From positions 296,001 to 360,000 of the forward strand of contig CM035356.1 of NCBI GenBank assembly GCA_020137815.1: a stretch of DNA of 64,000 bases, read 5' to 3'. Position numbers and translations under genes: made by a program. Numbering within the stretch: the stretch's first letter is position 1; each line of letters opens with the position of its first letter. This DNA is from Hormiphora californensis (Eukaryota > Ctenophora > Tentaculata > Cydippida > Pleurobrachiidae). Positions 1 through 11,399 of this stretch are shown one piece after another. The notes beneath the pieces were generated by a model. It searched no databases. It was not told the origin of the DNA and worked only from the letters and a program-made list of their open reading frames with translations.

Positions 1-460
1 GACGTAGCGCGCGGGGTCTCTTGTTGTATTGGGAGTGAGGGATGACCAGCAACGCAATGCGCGCACCAGTCCATTCGTGTAACCTGCACAATTCGCAGAT
101 GTAACCAATTACCGATCGGTTACAGCGGTGACTCAGTTACATAATGCTCCTTTCTCTGCAGTATAAGGACGATCAGAAGTGCTACCTGAGGACTGCTAAA
201 CACTGGGCAGTGTCATATGCAAACGGTAATTCCAAATCTTGGGAGAGAGAGAGAGAGAGTATGTGATTGTTTAGTGTAACTGTTTAATCGCTTCCCGGGA
301 GGGGGAGGCACTTCCCCTTTCTTCTAACCACTGATAATTATACCCTCCTCTTCCTTTTCTCCGAATCTCAACACATTAGATTCCCCAGGACCCAGCTAGT
401 ATTCTAACCCATTGAATTCCCCAGGGCCCAGCTTGTATTCTAACCCATTGATATCCCCAG

Positions 461-738
461 CTGAGTTAGGTTCAGACGATGACCTGTCCGATCTACAGCA
501 CAAGATACAACAGCTAATGGGAATGGGCTTCACTGAGGTATGTATAGCTGTCACCTCAACACCCCCTCCCATCCCCTTTCAACTGTCTCTGTTTCAAATC
601 TGTTCCTGCAATTAATTCCCTGATCGCACATTATATGCTGACTGCTCACACCATTATTTCCCACAGCACCAGTCACGAGTAGCTCTGTCATCAAAGAACT
701 GGAATGTTGAGGCGGCCGTAGAATCTCTGTTTAGCTGA
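461..738 (+). CDS. C-terminal exons of a UBA-domain protein (5' part outside window)
   Basis: Two exons, 461-537 and 667-738, are joined by a GT-AG intron (donor GTATGT, acceptor CCACAG) and end in TGA. The first exon enters in phase 1, so more coding sequence lies upstream, beyond the window or in unrecognised exons. The joined reading gives a UBA fold of about 40 residues at the extreme C-terminus: IQQLMGMGF, then ALSSKNWNVEAAVESLF. The MGF loop and the hydrophobic third helix are the usual ubiquitin-contacting surfaces. A run of acidic and polar residues precedes the domain. C-terminal UBA domains occur in ACK/TNK kinases and several trafficking adaptors, and the parent protein cannot be chosen from these exons. 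Binding ubiquitin is the family role; the rest is unknown. Confidence 0.72.
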
Positions 739-1080
739 AGACCTGGAGGGACGGACAACAATTGTGAACAACCTACCACACCGAATATATTTGGGCCAGA
801 CGGGGGACAATCTTTATATGATTACAATTATATAGATCTAGAATCTGTGGCGCAGCGTTTAGTTATGTACCATTATATTGGTGTGTTTTCTATAGAGCCG
901 ACATAGCTGTGCTTAAGTGTTTGTTTGTATGCATTTTGGATTACATGTTTTTCGAAAACTCCGAAATGGATTTTTGAAATTCCAAGAAAGCAAGTGGTGT
1001 GTTTGTATGGGAGAGACACGTAGGCTAAGTTATAGTTCTTTTTAGAACGTGAAGTATATAAATGGTTGGGCTACTATTGT

Positions 1081-1086
1081 AATAAA
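1081..1086 (+). terminator. Poly(A) signal of the UBA-domain gene
   Basis: AATAAA lies 343 bp after the TGA of the UBA exons, with a second AATAAA about 20 bp further on and GT-rich sequence just downstream. It is the first canonical signal after the stop and probably ends that transcript. Confidence 0.55.
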
Positions 1087-1451
1087 ACTTGATTCAAGTT
1101 TGAATAAAATGTGTTGTGTTTTACTTTATTTACCCTGTTTCCCATGTTAATCTCCCACCCCTTTACCCACATCTCCCATTGTAGCGAAGGCAGATTCTGT
1201 GTGTGTTATCCACCCTATAGCAACGAAATACCAGCACTATGTTGCCATGGGCACAGCTTTTCAGAGTCCTGCAGCCCATCATCACCTACCATCGCTATAC
1301 GACACTCCCCCTTCGCCGTAAGTTACCCCTCTCAAAACCCACTAATTGGTCAGTAAAGTTGATTGATCTTCCATTGATCTCTACTACTCGTCTTGGTTTT
1401 GTCCTCTGTACCCTTTATGTATAGTGCTAATCGTCTCTTCCCCTTCCACAG

Positions 1452-1664
1452 AAGAAAGAATTTGTTGACAAAATGGCTCGTGGTGGGCCTATCCGGTTCC
1501 TTGCCCGATTGGCTGTCCGAGGACGTATGTCTGCCGAGAAAGCCCTGAAAGATAAAGATATGACCGTTCCCCAATTTGGACAAGAATCAAGGACTGTGTT
1601 GCAGAAAGTTGCTAAAGAAGTGTTTAGGGAAGTAAAATCAAGTAGAAAGGGACCAAAAAAGTGA
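1452..1664 (+). CDS. Small basic protein, possible NCBP2AS2-like (paralogue A)
   Basis: An exon begins after a CCACAG acceptor at 1451 and runs to TGA at 1664. From the internal ATG at 1473 it encodes 63 aa; reading from the acceptor adds KKEFVDK. The core 'PIRFLARLAVRG' matches the downstream neighbour ('PIMRILARLAVRG'), so the two are paralogues. The pattern of a short amphipathic N-terminus, 'hVxxhxxxxPIR', then a helix and a basic tail (SSRKGPKK) recalls the vertebrate NCBP2AS2 family, from memory of that family only. An upstream exon beginning MLPWAQLFRVLQ at 1239, with a GTAAGT donor at 1318, is tempting, but its phase does not fit this acceptor. The true start is therefore unsettled. 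Confidence 0.5.
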   Translation, partial: KKEFVDKMARGGPIRFLARLAVRGRMSAEKALKDKDMTVPQFGQESRTVLQKVAKEVFREVKSSRKGPKK

Positions 1665-2027
1665 ACGGCTTTGGTGGTTTTTTAGATTTTAGTTTATTGT
1701 ACCGCGTCTGAGATCGAGTTATGAATATGATACTTTGATACATTTTCTACCTTGTAAGACATGTGTTTTTGCCGACAGAGTAAGATAGGGGTACGATAAA
1801 AGTTGTTGTGATACACTGAGCTATGACCAAATCTTCACAATAATTAGTAGTTGCAACATGAAATGATGGCAAGAAAATGAAGAAACGATAACTCTTACTT
1901 CACCTACTACTCTGAGAAGTATTCAGCCCACTACTCCAGTATTTCTAAAAACTACACTTCGAATTCAGATCAACTCAAATCTACTGCCCAAACCCCATCC
2001 CTCAATTGACCCAGAAGCCAAGGTCAC

Positions 2028-2315
2028 ATGTTGGGACCACTACTTCGTATCATAGGAGCCATTGCTAGCTCAGTAGGTGCCTCAGCTGTGGCCAGGAAAC
2101 TAGCTGACCCAAATGTGGTAAATAGAATGAGTAACCTCCCGATAATGCGGATACTGGCTAGACTGGCTGTGCGGGGCAAGCTGGAGATGGAGAAACAGGG
2201 TCGGGAGTTGGGCAAGAAATCGGCACAGGAGGAGATCAAAAAGGAGAGGGGAGAGAAGGTGGTGAAGGCAGCAAGGAGAGTTAGAGAAAGGAATACAAGG
2301 ACTCCAAAGAAATAA
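2028..2315 (+). CDS. Small basic protein, possible NCBP2AS2-like (paralogue B)
   Basis: A single-exon 95-aa reading frame runs from ATG to TAA, with ATAAATAAAT about 20 bp after the stop. Residues 1-25 are hydrophobic and alanine/serine-rich (LLRIIGAIASSVGASAVARK), like a mitochondrial presequence or membrane anchor. Residues 26-52 contain LADPNVVNRMSNLPIMR followed by ARLAVRGK, the element shared with the upstream paralogue. The C-terminal half is very rich in Lys, Arg and Glu and probably helical. The layout resembles NCBP2AS2 (LVERLSESRPIRRAAQL in the human protein, from memory). No catalytic motif is visible and the function is unknown. Confidence 0.55.
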   Translation: MLGPLLRIIGAIASSVGASAVARKLADPNVVNRMSNLPIMRILARLAVRGKLEMEKQGRELGKKSAQEEIKKERGEKVVKAARRVRERNTRTPKK

Positions 2316-2319
2316 CTTT

Positions 2320-3440
2320 CCAGCAGATACAATCTGATAAATAAATATATGATTTGTTTATATGTGGCCCTTTTTGTAAAGATGTTTCTGTTAATTTTGT
2401 AGTTTTCAACGAAGCTATCCCTGAAGTTTATTCTGCGACGCTTTACCCTAACCTCAATATATCTATAATTTTAGCCTTGTTTTATGACCAAGATGTGGAA
2501 TTCCTACAATGCTATCAGCTCAGCTGCTACTACTAGCTACTGGAAGATGAGTTAGGACGAGTTTTCTGGCTGTAACGGTAATATTAGTAACTTAGTTACT
2601 AGTTAGGGGTTCAGTTTTAGATGTATCACAACTCTTTCTTGGGGGTGTATTAAAAATGCTTAGGCCATAATAGGATAACATAGTATTACATAATCAATAA
2701 AGTTCTATCAGTAAACAAATAAACATTCAATATTATAATTCATGCCGCCTACATGTCAGCGTTGAAGCAAGAAACTTCTAAATCCTGTAACTCTACATCT
2801 CTCATATATATATATATATTTCTCTTTACAATAGACGCGTCTATCTGATTTCAAGTGGTCTAGATTAATAAAACCACCTGAAACCATTGGTAACGAAGTT
2901 ACCCCTCCCTTGCCGGCGCGCAAAGCGCACCAAACGAAGGCCGCGATGCGGCCTGAGTGTGAGGTGTCTTCGATACCAACTGAAACCAGGAGAGCCACAT
3001 ACAGTAAAATACTAATACTCTAATATCTAGAGTTCTAGTTGAACTAAAGAAGATGTATGCTAACAGCTAGGTCAAATTGTCTCAAAATGTTCCTCATTAT
3101 AGGTTTTTAGTGTTCATAATTCATAATAGTATGTTATTGTTTCTCACTTATTCTGCCTTTTACCTCCCAGTATCCGTCACACTCACATAGCAGTCTGATA
3201 GTGAACGCCTCAGGGAACTTTATCGGGAAGTATCTTCATTAAACGACTAAAATCAGGCGTTATATCCGTCTCCACCCGCTCCTTTAAACACGTGGTTTAT
3301 ACCATGGTTACCGTTGTCATGGTTACAGCTGTTTATTACAGTTGTCCGTGGTTACACCTTTCAATGCTCCTTCTCCTCCTCAATACTCAGGTGCTTAACG
3401 CCCGCTGCATATTTAGGTGCATTAGCGGCCTTGTTCGCTT
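2320..3440. other. Intergenic sequence with repeat fragment and a minus-strand poly(A) signal
   Basis: No convincing gene is visible. There is a (TA)n run near 2803-2819. At about 2880-2990 a GC-rich segment carries gcgcaaagcgc and ggccgcgatgcggcc, a style of interspersed repeat seen again near 28100-28160. TTTATT at 3332-3337 reads AATAAA on the minus strand, about 105 bp past the receptor stop codon at 3443, and is its likely poly(A) signal. Confidence 0.5.
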
Positions 3441-3442
3441 GC

Positions 3443-3810
3443 CTAGGTATTCTGAATGAGCTTTATTCGACTGTTCTGGGTGTATAGACTGGAGGGGCCG
3501 GTACCAGTTGGAGTAGCACCCCCGCTGCTAATACTGGCCCTGGTACCACTGGTACTGATACTCTGCCGGGCTCCTCCTGAAGGATTCGGTATACTAGCAG
3601 AACTGCTGTAGAGATTAACCCGTGTCGTTCCGATATAGGCATTCTTCGAGTAGAAGTCAGTTTTCTCGATGAATGTGCCTTTGAAGGGAGAGAGCATGAA
3701 GGCTCGGAAGGTCCTGTTTGTGTAGAAATAGATGAGGGGGTTTAGGACACAGTGGAGGGAGGATGAGAACTCTCCGTATATGATCATAGCTGGCGTTATT
3801 ACTTCACCAT
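3443..3810 (-). CDS. Distal alternative last exon of the GPCR (TM7 + 122-residue end)
   Basis: This exon follows a CTCTCAG acceptor and enters in phase 1, matching the TM6 exon donor at 4790. It encodes TM7 with the canonical NPLIY motif, then helix 8 (TNRTFRAFML) and a Ser/Gly/Thr-rich cytoplasmic tail. Several Ser/Thr clusters in the tail could be phosphorylated by receptor kinases. A minus-strand AATAAA lies at 3332-3337. Confidence 0.87.
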
Positions 3811-4029
3811 CTGAGAGGAAAGAGGGTTAACAAGAGGCAGCTGTGATGAATAGAATAGAGTGCAGTATCGGTGTCTCAGATAATCAAAGCAGTAAATAAT
3901 GTTCAGCTTTAAAAAGTTTGTTAAAGTTTAAGTCTGCTGACTGTAATTGTCAGAACTCTCCTAATCAGCACCATGAATGGTCTGGTTCATCTTAGTCAAA
4001 CTGATCATATGAGAACTCTATCTAGTCAA

Positions 4030-4118
<89 letters not shown>

Positions 4119-7100
4119 CCTATCTCTCTGAGGGAAGTGTGGATGTGGAGGTGAAGTTAAAAGCAAGTTTGGTGGTGACAGGCTGTTGAGATTGTTGTCT
4201 ACAGCTGAAAAATTCTGACACATCGGTACCGTTTGACCACAGCACAAACTTTTGTGTGAACCGGAACGTGTAAATGGCAAAAAGATTCTCAAAATAAGGG
4301 GGCACACCATGCAAACTCCTAGGGAAGTCATGTCTGGGAGGCATTCGTTCGCTTCACATTACCGCATCATTCAACAATCTCTCTATCGCTTCACATCACA
4401 TGTTGCACGTGCAAACAAGTGCTCCTTCATAAAACCACCTGCTGCGACCACGACGAAAGCAGCCCAATGCCTTATCACGTATTGTCTTGTTTGCATAGAG
4501 AAGGATGAAGGGATTGATGACAGGGTGGAAAGATGTGCTCACCTCACCATACACTATAGCCCATGATGGCACTATCTTCGTGTCTTCTGACAATTGTAAC
4601 ATGAACAATCACGTGTACGTGCAAAATGTGGCGATACAAGCTGTTATCCTAGTCGAGCTGTATGCATTTGATTCTCAACAGTGCGCTCAGATGGGTCGCG
4701 GCGCCAGACAGTAGTCGAGTAAAACCTCAATATAACAATTATATAACTATGTTTGGGAGTTCTAGAAGATCTTGATGCACTGTTGTTACCTGTTGCACTG
4801 GTGATAACAGAAAAGACAAGGAATGGTAGGAAACAGAGGATGAAACTTCCGACAAGGATGCATGTTGTAACGATAGCTTTACTACCCTTGTTCTTCTTCG
4901 CGTTTGTTCCTCTTGTCACGTTCATCTTAGACCTGTGAAATATGTTATATGAGAGTCTGATATTCATTTTGAACATGTGTTGTCATCCATTAGTTGTTCA
5001 CCACCACCAACATGTTAATTAAGACCACCATAAAGCCAGGTAAAGGCCAGCTAAAAGATATATATGATGACATGCCGTATGAGTTCACCCAGACTATTCC
5101 TTACAGCGTGTGTGCCTGGTGTTGAGAGGTGTGCTATTGCTCCGTAAAAGTAGGGCAACTGCCAAGGAAGTGCACCCGGTTAATTGCCCTCCAATTACTA
5201 CCAATTACTAGGTGAACTGCACTGGAGAATAGTTTATGTTGCACCAGCGTTTTCGACACTCGCTTGTAGAAAATGTGAAGAGATACACTGAGAAAAAGAG
5301 ACACATACAGAGACAGAGATACAGAGACAGAGAGACAGAAACAGAGAGATAGAGAGAGAGGTACAGTTTTGTGGAAAGGAATCACGATGAAATCACTAAA
5401 CATTTAGTGCCCTACTGACAGCTTGTACACGCATGCTGTGATGGTTGAAAAACGGGAAAAAACATTACAGAAGAAATGTATGACATTGGTTATTTCAGTG
5501 GATTATTTTCTTGTGTTACTCAAAATAACTTCTAGATGACAAAACCGTTCACTAACTTGTTTCTAACGCTGCTGATGGCGATGTAAAGGATTTTAGAGTA
5601 GATGCCAGAGATCACTATCATGGGGATAAAGATGTATACCAGAGCGGATACAGTTGATGGCTGGATACTTTTCTCTGTAATACCCAAAGATTTCATCCGC
5701 TCCTTGTTGTACTCAAAATCTAGAAAGCGTCGGTTTAGGAAGTGTTTAACAGGTGTGTGTGGCTGGTTGTCATACTACATGTAATGTCTCACACGCCCGT
5801 TCGCTAAGGGCAGTCTTATGTGAGACAAATGGCCGGCCAGTATTTTATGAATACTCATGATCTCCCCCGGGTAATTTACCTGCAATACAGACGGCCCTGA
5901 TAGGATCGTAGTGGTAGGGATCGAAACCAAGGAAGGGTACAACCTGGGGTGCAAAGGCCAGTATCCACACAACCACACATATCACCCTCATCCTTCGTGT
6001 AGTCAGAATCTGGGAAAGTTTAGTATTGTAAGATGGGCCGAGTATAACAGTGTGCCCTATACATTCCGTTCTTCACCTTCTCGCTATGATATTCCCCGTC
6101 CTAACGGACCCTATACCGGCTACCTCCCTCTCTATGTTTCCTAAAATATACGTCATATCTAACCCCCCCCTCTCTCTTTCTTCCAGGACACGTACCTCAT
6201 CAAAGGGATATTTGATAACAATGGCCCGGTGAACGCAGATAGTCGTCATCAACAGTATTGCTGTTATCCGAAGGTACGTCACACATATTGCAACCACCCT
6301 GGGTTATATATTTAGGGTTAGATGGGGATCACATGGGTCCATCATGGCATGGTACAAGGGTGGCTATATAGGGTTGGAGTGCGGGCCTTGCACAACGAGC
6401 AGAGCAATACACAGAACTCTCACCAGCAGAACTCCGCTCCCAGAATCCACTTGTCGACAGCGGTAGATATGGCTGTAGCGGGGAAGGTAATCAAACAGAT
6501 GAGCAGATCACATACCTGCAGAGTGGTATTTTAATTAGTTAACTTCGTTGTATAATCTCGTTAAACACAAACATATTAGAACAATCAGTTTTCTGAGTTT
6601 TAGGAATATATAGGTCTATAGAATTACAGATGTAGAGGTACCGTACCGTTAGATTAAAGATGAATCCTAACATAACATTGTCCAGACCATTCCATTTACG
6701 TTGTAAAGACAGCGCCAGGAGTACAAGTCCGTTACCTAAGGATAGGAATGGGATATTATGGTGTCGTAAGACAAGGAGTGGTATTTCTTAGAATATGTTC
6801 TCGCACGGAGTATTCAAATGATAAGTAAACAATATGTTCTTTATGCAATATGTTGCTTCATCAGTAGGTAATTTTGTCAAAATTAAAGTAGACTCAAATC
6901 TCTTGATTCCAATGATTATGATCTGATTAATTTAGTCGCCAGAGATAATGAGTTAATTTGTCATGAATCTGAATGAATGTGGAGATGGTAATCACTGATC
7001 GTAGTGATTTCATCGTCTTCTACCGTTCTTCATAGGTAGCGCAATTATATAAGGCTGTATAGAAGGCTGGTACAACTGCCGTCTGCCACTGCAGTTCATT

Positions 7101-7270
7101 CTACTATATAGTTCATTCTACTTACCCAGGGCTCCTAGTATGGTGTAGATAAAGAAACCAAAGGACATGAGTCCTATTTCCACTGCAGACCGCCCACTTG
7201 ATACATTTAGAGAGCTCTCCAGGTAGTAGGCAATATCTAACGGTTCACTATAGTTGAATCCTCGTATCAT
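3443..7270 (-). CDS. Rhodopsin-class (class A) GPCR, eight coding exons with alternative TM7 exons
   Basis: Minus-strand exons: 7270-7126, 6735-6647, 6515-6424, 6298-6196, 6009-5880, 5719-5557, 4932-4790, then either 4586-4396 or 3810-3443. All junctions are GT-AG and all phases agree. The start ATG sits in GCCACCATG. The protein is 351 aa with the proximal last exon or 410 aa with the distal one. Visible landmarks: N-terminal glycosylation sites NYS and NVS; TM1 with GNGLVLLAL; TM2 with NLTVCDLLICL (D2.50); Trp then Cys before TM3; TM3 end ICVHRAIVIKYPF, where the usual DRY is VHR; TM4 VVVWILAF; a Cys in extracellular loop 2; TM5 IFIPMIVISGIY; TM6 ILCFLPF; TM7 NPLIY (distal exon). It is a plasma-membrane G-protein-coupled receptor. 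The ligand is unknown, and I cannot place it in a named subfamily. Confidence 0.9.
4031..4116. repeat. (TC)n microsatellite between the two alternative TM7 exons
   Basis: An almost perfect (TC) tract of about 86 bp. In the receptor transcript (minus strand) it reads as (GA)n and lies between the proximal and distal last exons. Confidence 0.9.
4396..4586 (-). CDS. Proximal alternative last exon of the GPCR (variant TM7, short tail)
   Basis: This exon follows an ATTGTCAG acceptor, also in phase 1, so it can replace the distal exon exactly. It encodes a TM7 homologous to the distal copy: both read 'hhYGEhSxSxHxVhNPhI' and then a basic helix 8 (ANKTIRDKALGCFRRG). Here NPxxY has become NPFILLY, so the tyrosine is displaced, and the tail is short, basic and Cys-containing. 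No AATAAA is visible between this stop and the distal exon, so its 3' end is unclear. Confidence 0.8.
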
Positions 7271-8030
7271 GGTGGCACCGGCTAGAATAGTTGGGGCCGT
7301 GTTAGCAGAGGAAATATATAATGGTTGTGATAGAAAGCGGTCTAAAAGTAATATGATATAATAGTTTTAATCTGGCTGTATTGTATGTAGGAAGCAATTT
7401 CCACAACTCTAATATCAAATCTAATGAACGACTGAGATATTTTGGAGCAAGAAGGGCGACACTTATAGTTACAGCAATCAATTATAGATGCACACAATAT
7501 GTGTGTACTGGGGGGAGAAACATGCAATGGGAAGTACTACTAATATTTATTACACATGCTAGACTATTTACTAATATTAGTAATATTATTTCCTAGTGGG
7601 AATTATCGTGATTAAAGGGACGATTCCCATAGCTAATCTCTAGTTATTTAACAGCTCTAAAGTTTAAACAGCTACACACATATTATGGCTTAGAGTTAGG
7701 CTTCTTTTGAAGCTATTTTGGCTGCATGTATATTAAAAACACACTGAAGAGAGACGTATTCAGGGAGACTTCATTTAAAGTCGTCTAGAGCGCTATATTG
7801 TTATGCTAATATAAAGCACAGACACTCAAACAAAGAGCCTCATACAGAAACACGGCGATCATTTAAACGAATTGTTTCTCACTTTCTCAGGATTATCTGT
7901 CTGCATGGGAACTAATCATGTTTCTACATAGTGTCTGATAATACAAGTACACCAGGTCCCCGATTTAATGATATAACAGTGTAACGGGGTGGATAGATCA
8001 TTGGGAATCTGTTATACCAAGATCTTTCCA

Positions 8031-9573
8031 CCGATAGGTTTGGAGACAATGAGTCCACATAGAGCATGTACAGTTGGGAGGTGTTAGTTAGAAACTAAAT
8101 TAAGAGAGAGGGGGAGGGAGGGAGAACTTTTTAGCAAATGAAGGGGCTGAGTTATAAGCGTTATAGAGCATGTGTGTAATGTGTATAATTGCCATTTATA
8201 TTCGGTAAAGGAGAAGGTCATTGGTGACGACTATAGCTTGGCCAATAAAACTACTATTAGTGAATAAAATGGAGATTAGTGCATTGAATAACATTAATAT
8301 AAACCATAGCATTGAATAATATTAATATAAGCTTGCCTTGCTCTACCCTGTCTCACCGCGAAAAGGGTGGAAGGGGGAAGTGTTTTCCCCGGTAAATCAG
8401 GGTACCCGGTATATCAGGGTATTGGAGGAATTTTATTCTCCCGGTAAATCGGGGTCCAGTAAATCGGGGTCCGGTAACAAACCAACATCATCACTCTCTA
8501 CCAACAAACAAGCCTCCACAAAAACCTGATCAACAAACAGAACAAACCACTATCCCATGCTACAAAACAAATTTCTATGAGTGACGCACATAGATACCTA
8601 ACCCACTAAACATTTCACACGCCAGAGTTCCGTTAATTGGGAAGGAACCTGCCCTAACTACCCCATGAACGGCCGGACGCTGCATCTGCATCACGAACAA
8701 AAAGTGATGTTCCATGAACCCACATGGAGTACTGATTACAAATCAGAGGTTGGCAGCGCAAAATCTACAAAGGTGCCATAGTCAATGGAGCGTCCGAATT
8801 GTCCTAGCCAAGGCCACATCTAAAGCGATCAATGCTGAGATGCCACTCACCAAGGGTCGCTGGAGATATCCGAGACTGGCACAATGTGAAAACAGTGCTG
8901 GTGCGGTCCTCTTCATGGGACCTGTTAAGATAGTTATGGGAGACGATTCCACCCTTATCTCCAAAACCATGGACATAAGACGGAGGAAGAAAACTCTCCC
9001 GGGGGAAAGAGGAAACTCTGGAACCTGAGCTCCGTCCTTCTCGGGCGTGAGGAACTGGCTGCCGGACGGGATAAAATCACAAGTAGAGGATTGGAAGCGG
9101 AGGCGCATACAACAACAACAACAACAACCGATAGGTTTGGAGACAATGAGTCCACATAGAGCATGTACAGTTGGGAGGTGTTAGTTAGAAACTAAATTAA
9201 GAGAGAGGGGGAGGGAGGGAGAACTTTTTAGCAAATGAAGGGGCTGAGTTATAAGCGTTATAGAGCATGTGTGTAATGTGTATAATTGCCATTTATATTC
9301 GGTAAAGGAGAAGGTCATTGGTGACGACTATAGCTTGGCCAATAAAACTACTATTAGTGAATAAAATGGAGATTAGTGCATTGAATAACATTAATATAAA
9401 CCATCACATTGAATAATATTAATATAGGCTTGCCTTGCTCTACCCTGTCTCACCGCGAAAAGGGTGGAAGGGGGAAGTGTTTTCCCCGGTAAATCAGGGT
9501 ACCCGATATATCAGGGTATTGGAGGAATTTTATTCTCCCGGTAAATCGGGGTCCGTTAAATTGGGGTCCGATT
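8031..9573. repeat. Long direct duplication (two ~446-bp copies) flanking a ~650-bp segment
   Basis: The sequence starting CCGATAGGTTTGGAGAC at 8031 recurs at 9128 and stays almost identical for about 446 bp, with a few substitutions. The segment between the copies (about 8477-9127) ends in an ACAACAACAACAAC tail, as a retroposed element might. Both copies end in a pogo/Tc1-like MITE fragment (CCGGTAAATCGGGGTCC words). Copy 2 runs on to the terminal GGTCCGATTG next to TA, whereas copy 1 stops short. This could be a tandem segmental duplication or an insertion with an unusual duplication; the copies do not begin or end like LTRs. Confidence 0.75.
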
Positions 9574-9599
9574 GTATAGGCCACTGTCATGGAATACTG

Positions 9600-10930
9600 C
9601 ATATGACCCGGGAGAATATTGTTGAGGTGACTCCTGTCATCAACCAATTATAACGGTAAATTCCTGGTGAAAATATGCCAACCCCGCCTTATAGTCCTAC
9701 TTAGATAAAGTGCATGTCATGCAGCTACCTAATTTAGACCTCACAGTTCACACACAACAAATTCTGAATTTTCAGTTTTCCGAGTGATAATTATTGGAAT
9801 TATCGCGGTGGCTCTGTGTTCAAGAATGATTATAGTTAGATCGAGATTGTGAAACATGTAGCTATATGTGATGTTACGAAATGTAATATATTGGTTTATA
9901 TAATAACCTAGCTTATTAACTGGAAGTAACATGGACATGGAAAGATAAATATTGAAGAAATTAAAGAGGAAAATAGAACATAAAAAATATGAAACGTAAA
10001 ATAATCAAAGTAGTCATGGGAATTAGTTGAGACTAAATTGTCGTTGTAAGGACCTAACGCACAGACTGTGTTAATATAAAATGGGCTGCATGGACAAGTC
10101 TGACACTGAGAGACACATTTAGGGTTTCTACTGCAATAAAAACATTAAACGAGGAAGCAAGGAATTAAGTGGCTATTTTACACTGGCTTTCCGTGTCAGC
10201 GGCTGTTTTTCGGTCCAGGTATAAAATTCCTATTTTTGGTTTCGTTAGTAATTTTACGGGCCTTATAGGGAATTTGGACGGGCCTTAATTCAGGAATTAC
10301 TTAGCCTTGAGAATGACAGTGAACTTGCCTCAAAGGAACTTTAAATAGGATAGTTCCCACTAATTATTGTGTCTGCATGTGGACCACAGTGGTGAAGCAG
10401 CGGTTATAGATAGAGAGAGTTAGTCAATATATTCATAATTATAGTCGCGGGGTCGGTCTTCTTACAACTCAATCGAGCCTGGGGAATTATGCATATTGAC
10501 CAACTTGCAGTATACTTCCAACCGCGCCCCATTCATGAAACCATAATTGGATGATGGGTGGAAGCTGTGGTAGTTTCGAAGCTTCATTTGAGTAAATTGT
10601 GGTGTTTCTATCAACACGGCTAAAATAAACAGGAACTGGATAGTAGTACAAAATAGTAATACCGTGAAAGCTGTCAAACTAAGCAGTGTGGAAGCTTGTC
10701 AGAAGTTTTTAGAATATGGCCTGTAGAAAGATAAACATATGTTTCAAAAGCATACAATTGATTTTCATTGCATTGGAACATAATTTGACCACTGGACGTG
10801 ACTGAGATAATTTTAATATTTTTATCTAAATATCTATAAACAGAAACAGCCATGGTATGGTTATTGGTTGATCATTATAATTCTGAGAGCAGATCTCACA
10901 GTTGAAATATACAGTGATTTCACACAATAT
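9600..10930. other. AT-rich intergenic stretch without a supportable gene
   Basis: Only short reading frames are present. The best is a minus-strand 71-aa frame at 10462-10677 with a hydrophobic, signal-like start (MTAFTVLLFCTTIQFLF). It has no recognisable family and no splice context, so I do not call it as a gene. Confidence 0.4.
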
Positions 10931-10937
10931 ATCGACT

Positions 10938-10939
10938 CT

Positions 10940-10971
<32 letters not shown>

Positions 10972-11014
10972 GCCTCTGCTCCTCTCTGTCTCTATCTCTC
11001 CTCCTCCTCTCTCG

Positions 11015-11047
<33 letters not shown>

Positions 11048-11395
11048 GCTCTCTCTCTCTCTCCTCACTCGGCTCTTCTCTCGTCTTCTCTCTCTCTCTC
11101 TCTCTCTCTGCTGCCTCTCTTCCTCTCTCTCTCTTCTCTGCTCTCTCTCTCCTCTCTCTCTCACCGCGCTGGCCTGCTAGGTGACAGCTCGAGCACCGGG
11201 CTTCCCGCTCTCTCCTCTCTTCTCTCCTCCTCTCTCTTCTCTCTCTGCTCTTCTCTCCCCATCTGCGTCTCTGTCTCTCTCTGTCGATACCGTCGTTCCT
11301 CTTCTCAACTCGTAGCTCTCACGGTCCTAACAACTGTTCCATCTTCGTCCGTGTCATCTCTCTCTCTCTCTCTCTCTCTCCCCTCCCTCTTCCTG
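10938..11395. repeat. CT-rich low-complexity tract
   Basis: About 460 bp of imperfect (CT)n broken by GC-rich islands. Long frames here on both strands are Ser/Leu or Arg/Glu artefacts of the dinucleotide repeat. Confidence 0.85.
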
Positions 11396-11399
11396 CCAT

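Noticed and set aside
1239-1317. Upstream first exon (MLPWAQLFRVLQ) for the small protein at 1452
   Set aside because: Attractive donor and sequence, but the phase does not match the acceptor at 1451; left unassigned.
2756-2998. Minus-strand 80-aa frame with GIEDTSHSGRIAAF
   Set aside because: Lies in an interspersed GC-rich repeat similar to one near 28100; no gene structure.
8031-9573. LTR retrotransposon with 446-bp LTRs
   Set aside because: The direct repeats do not begin TG or end CA, the interior is only 650 bp and non-coding, and a MITE fragment spans the repeat edge.
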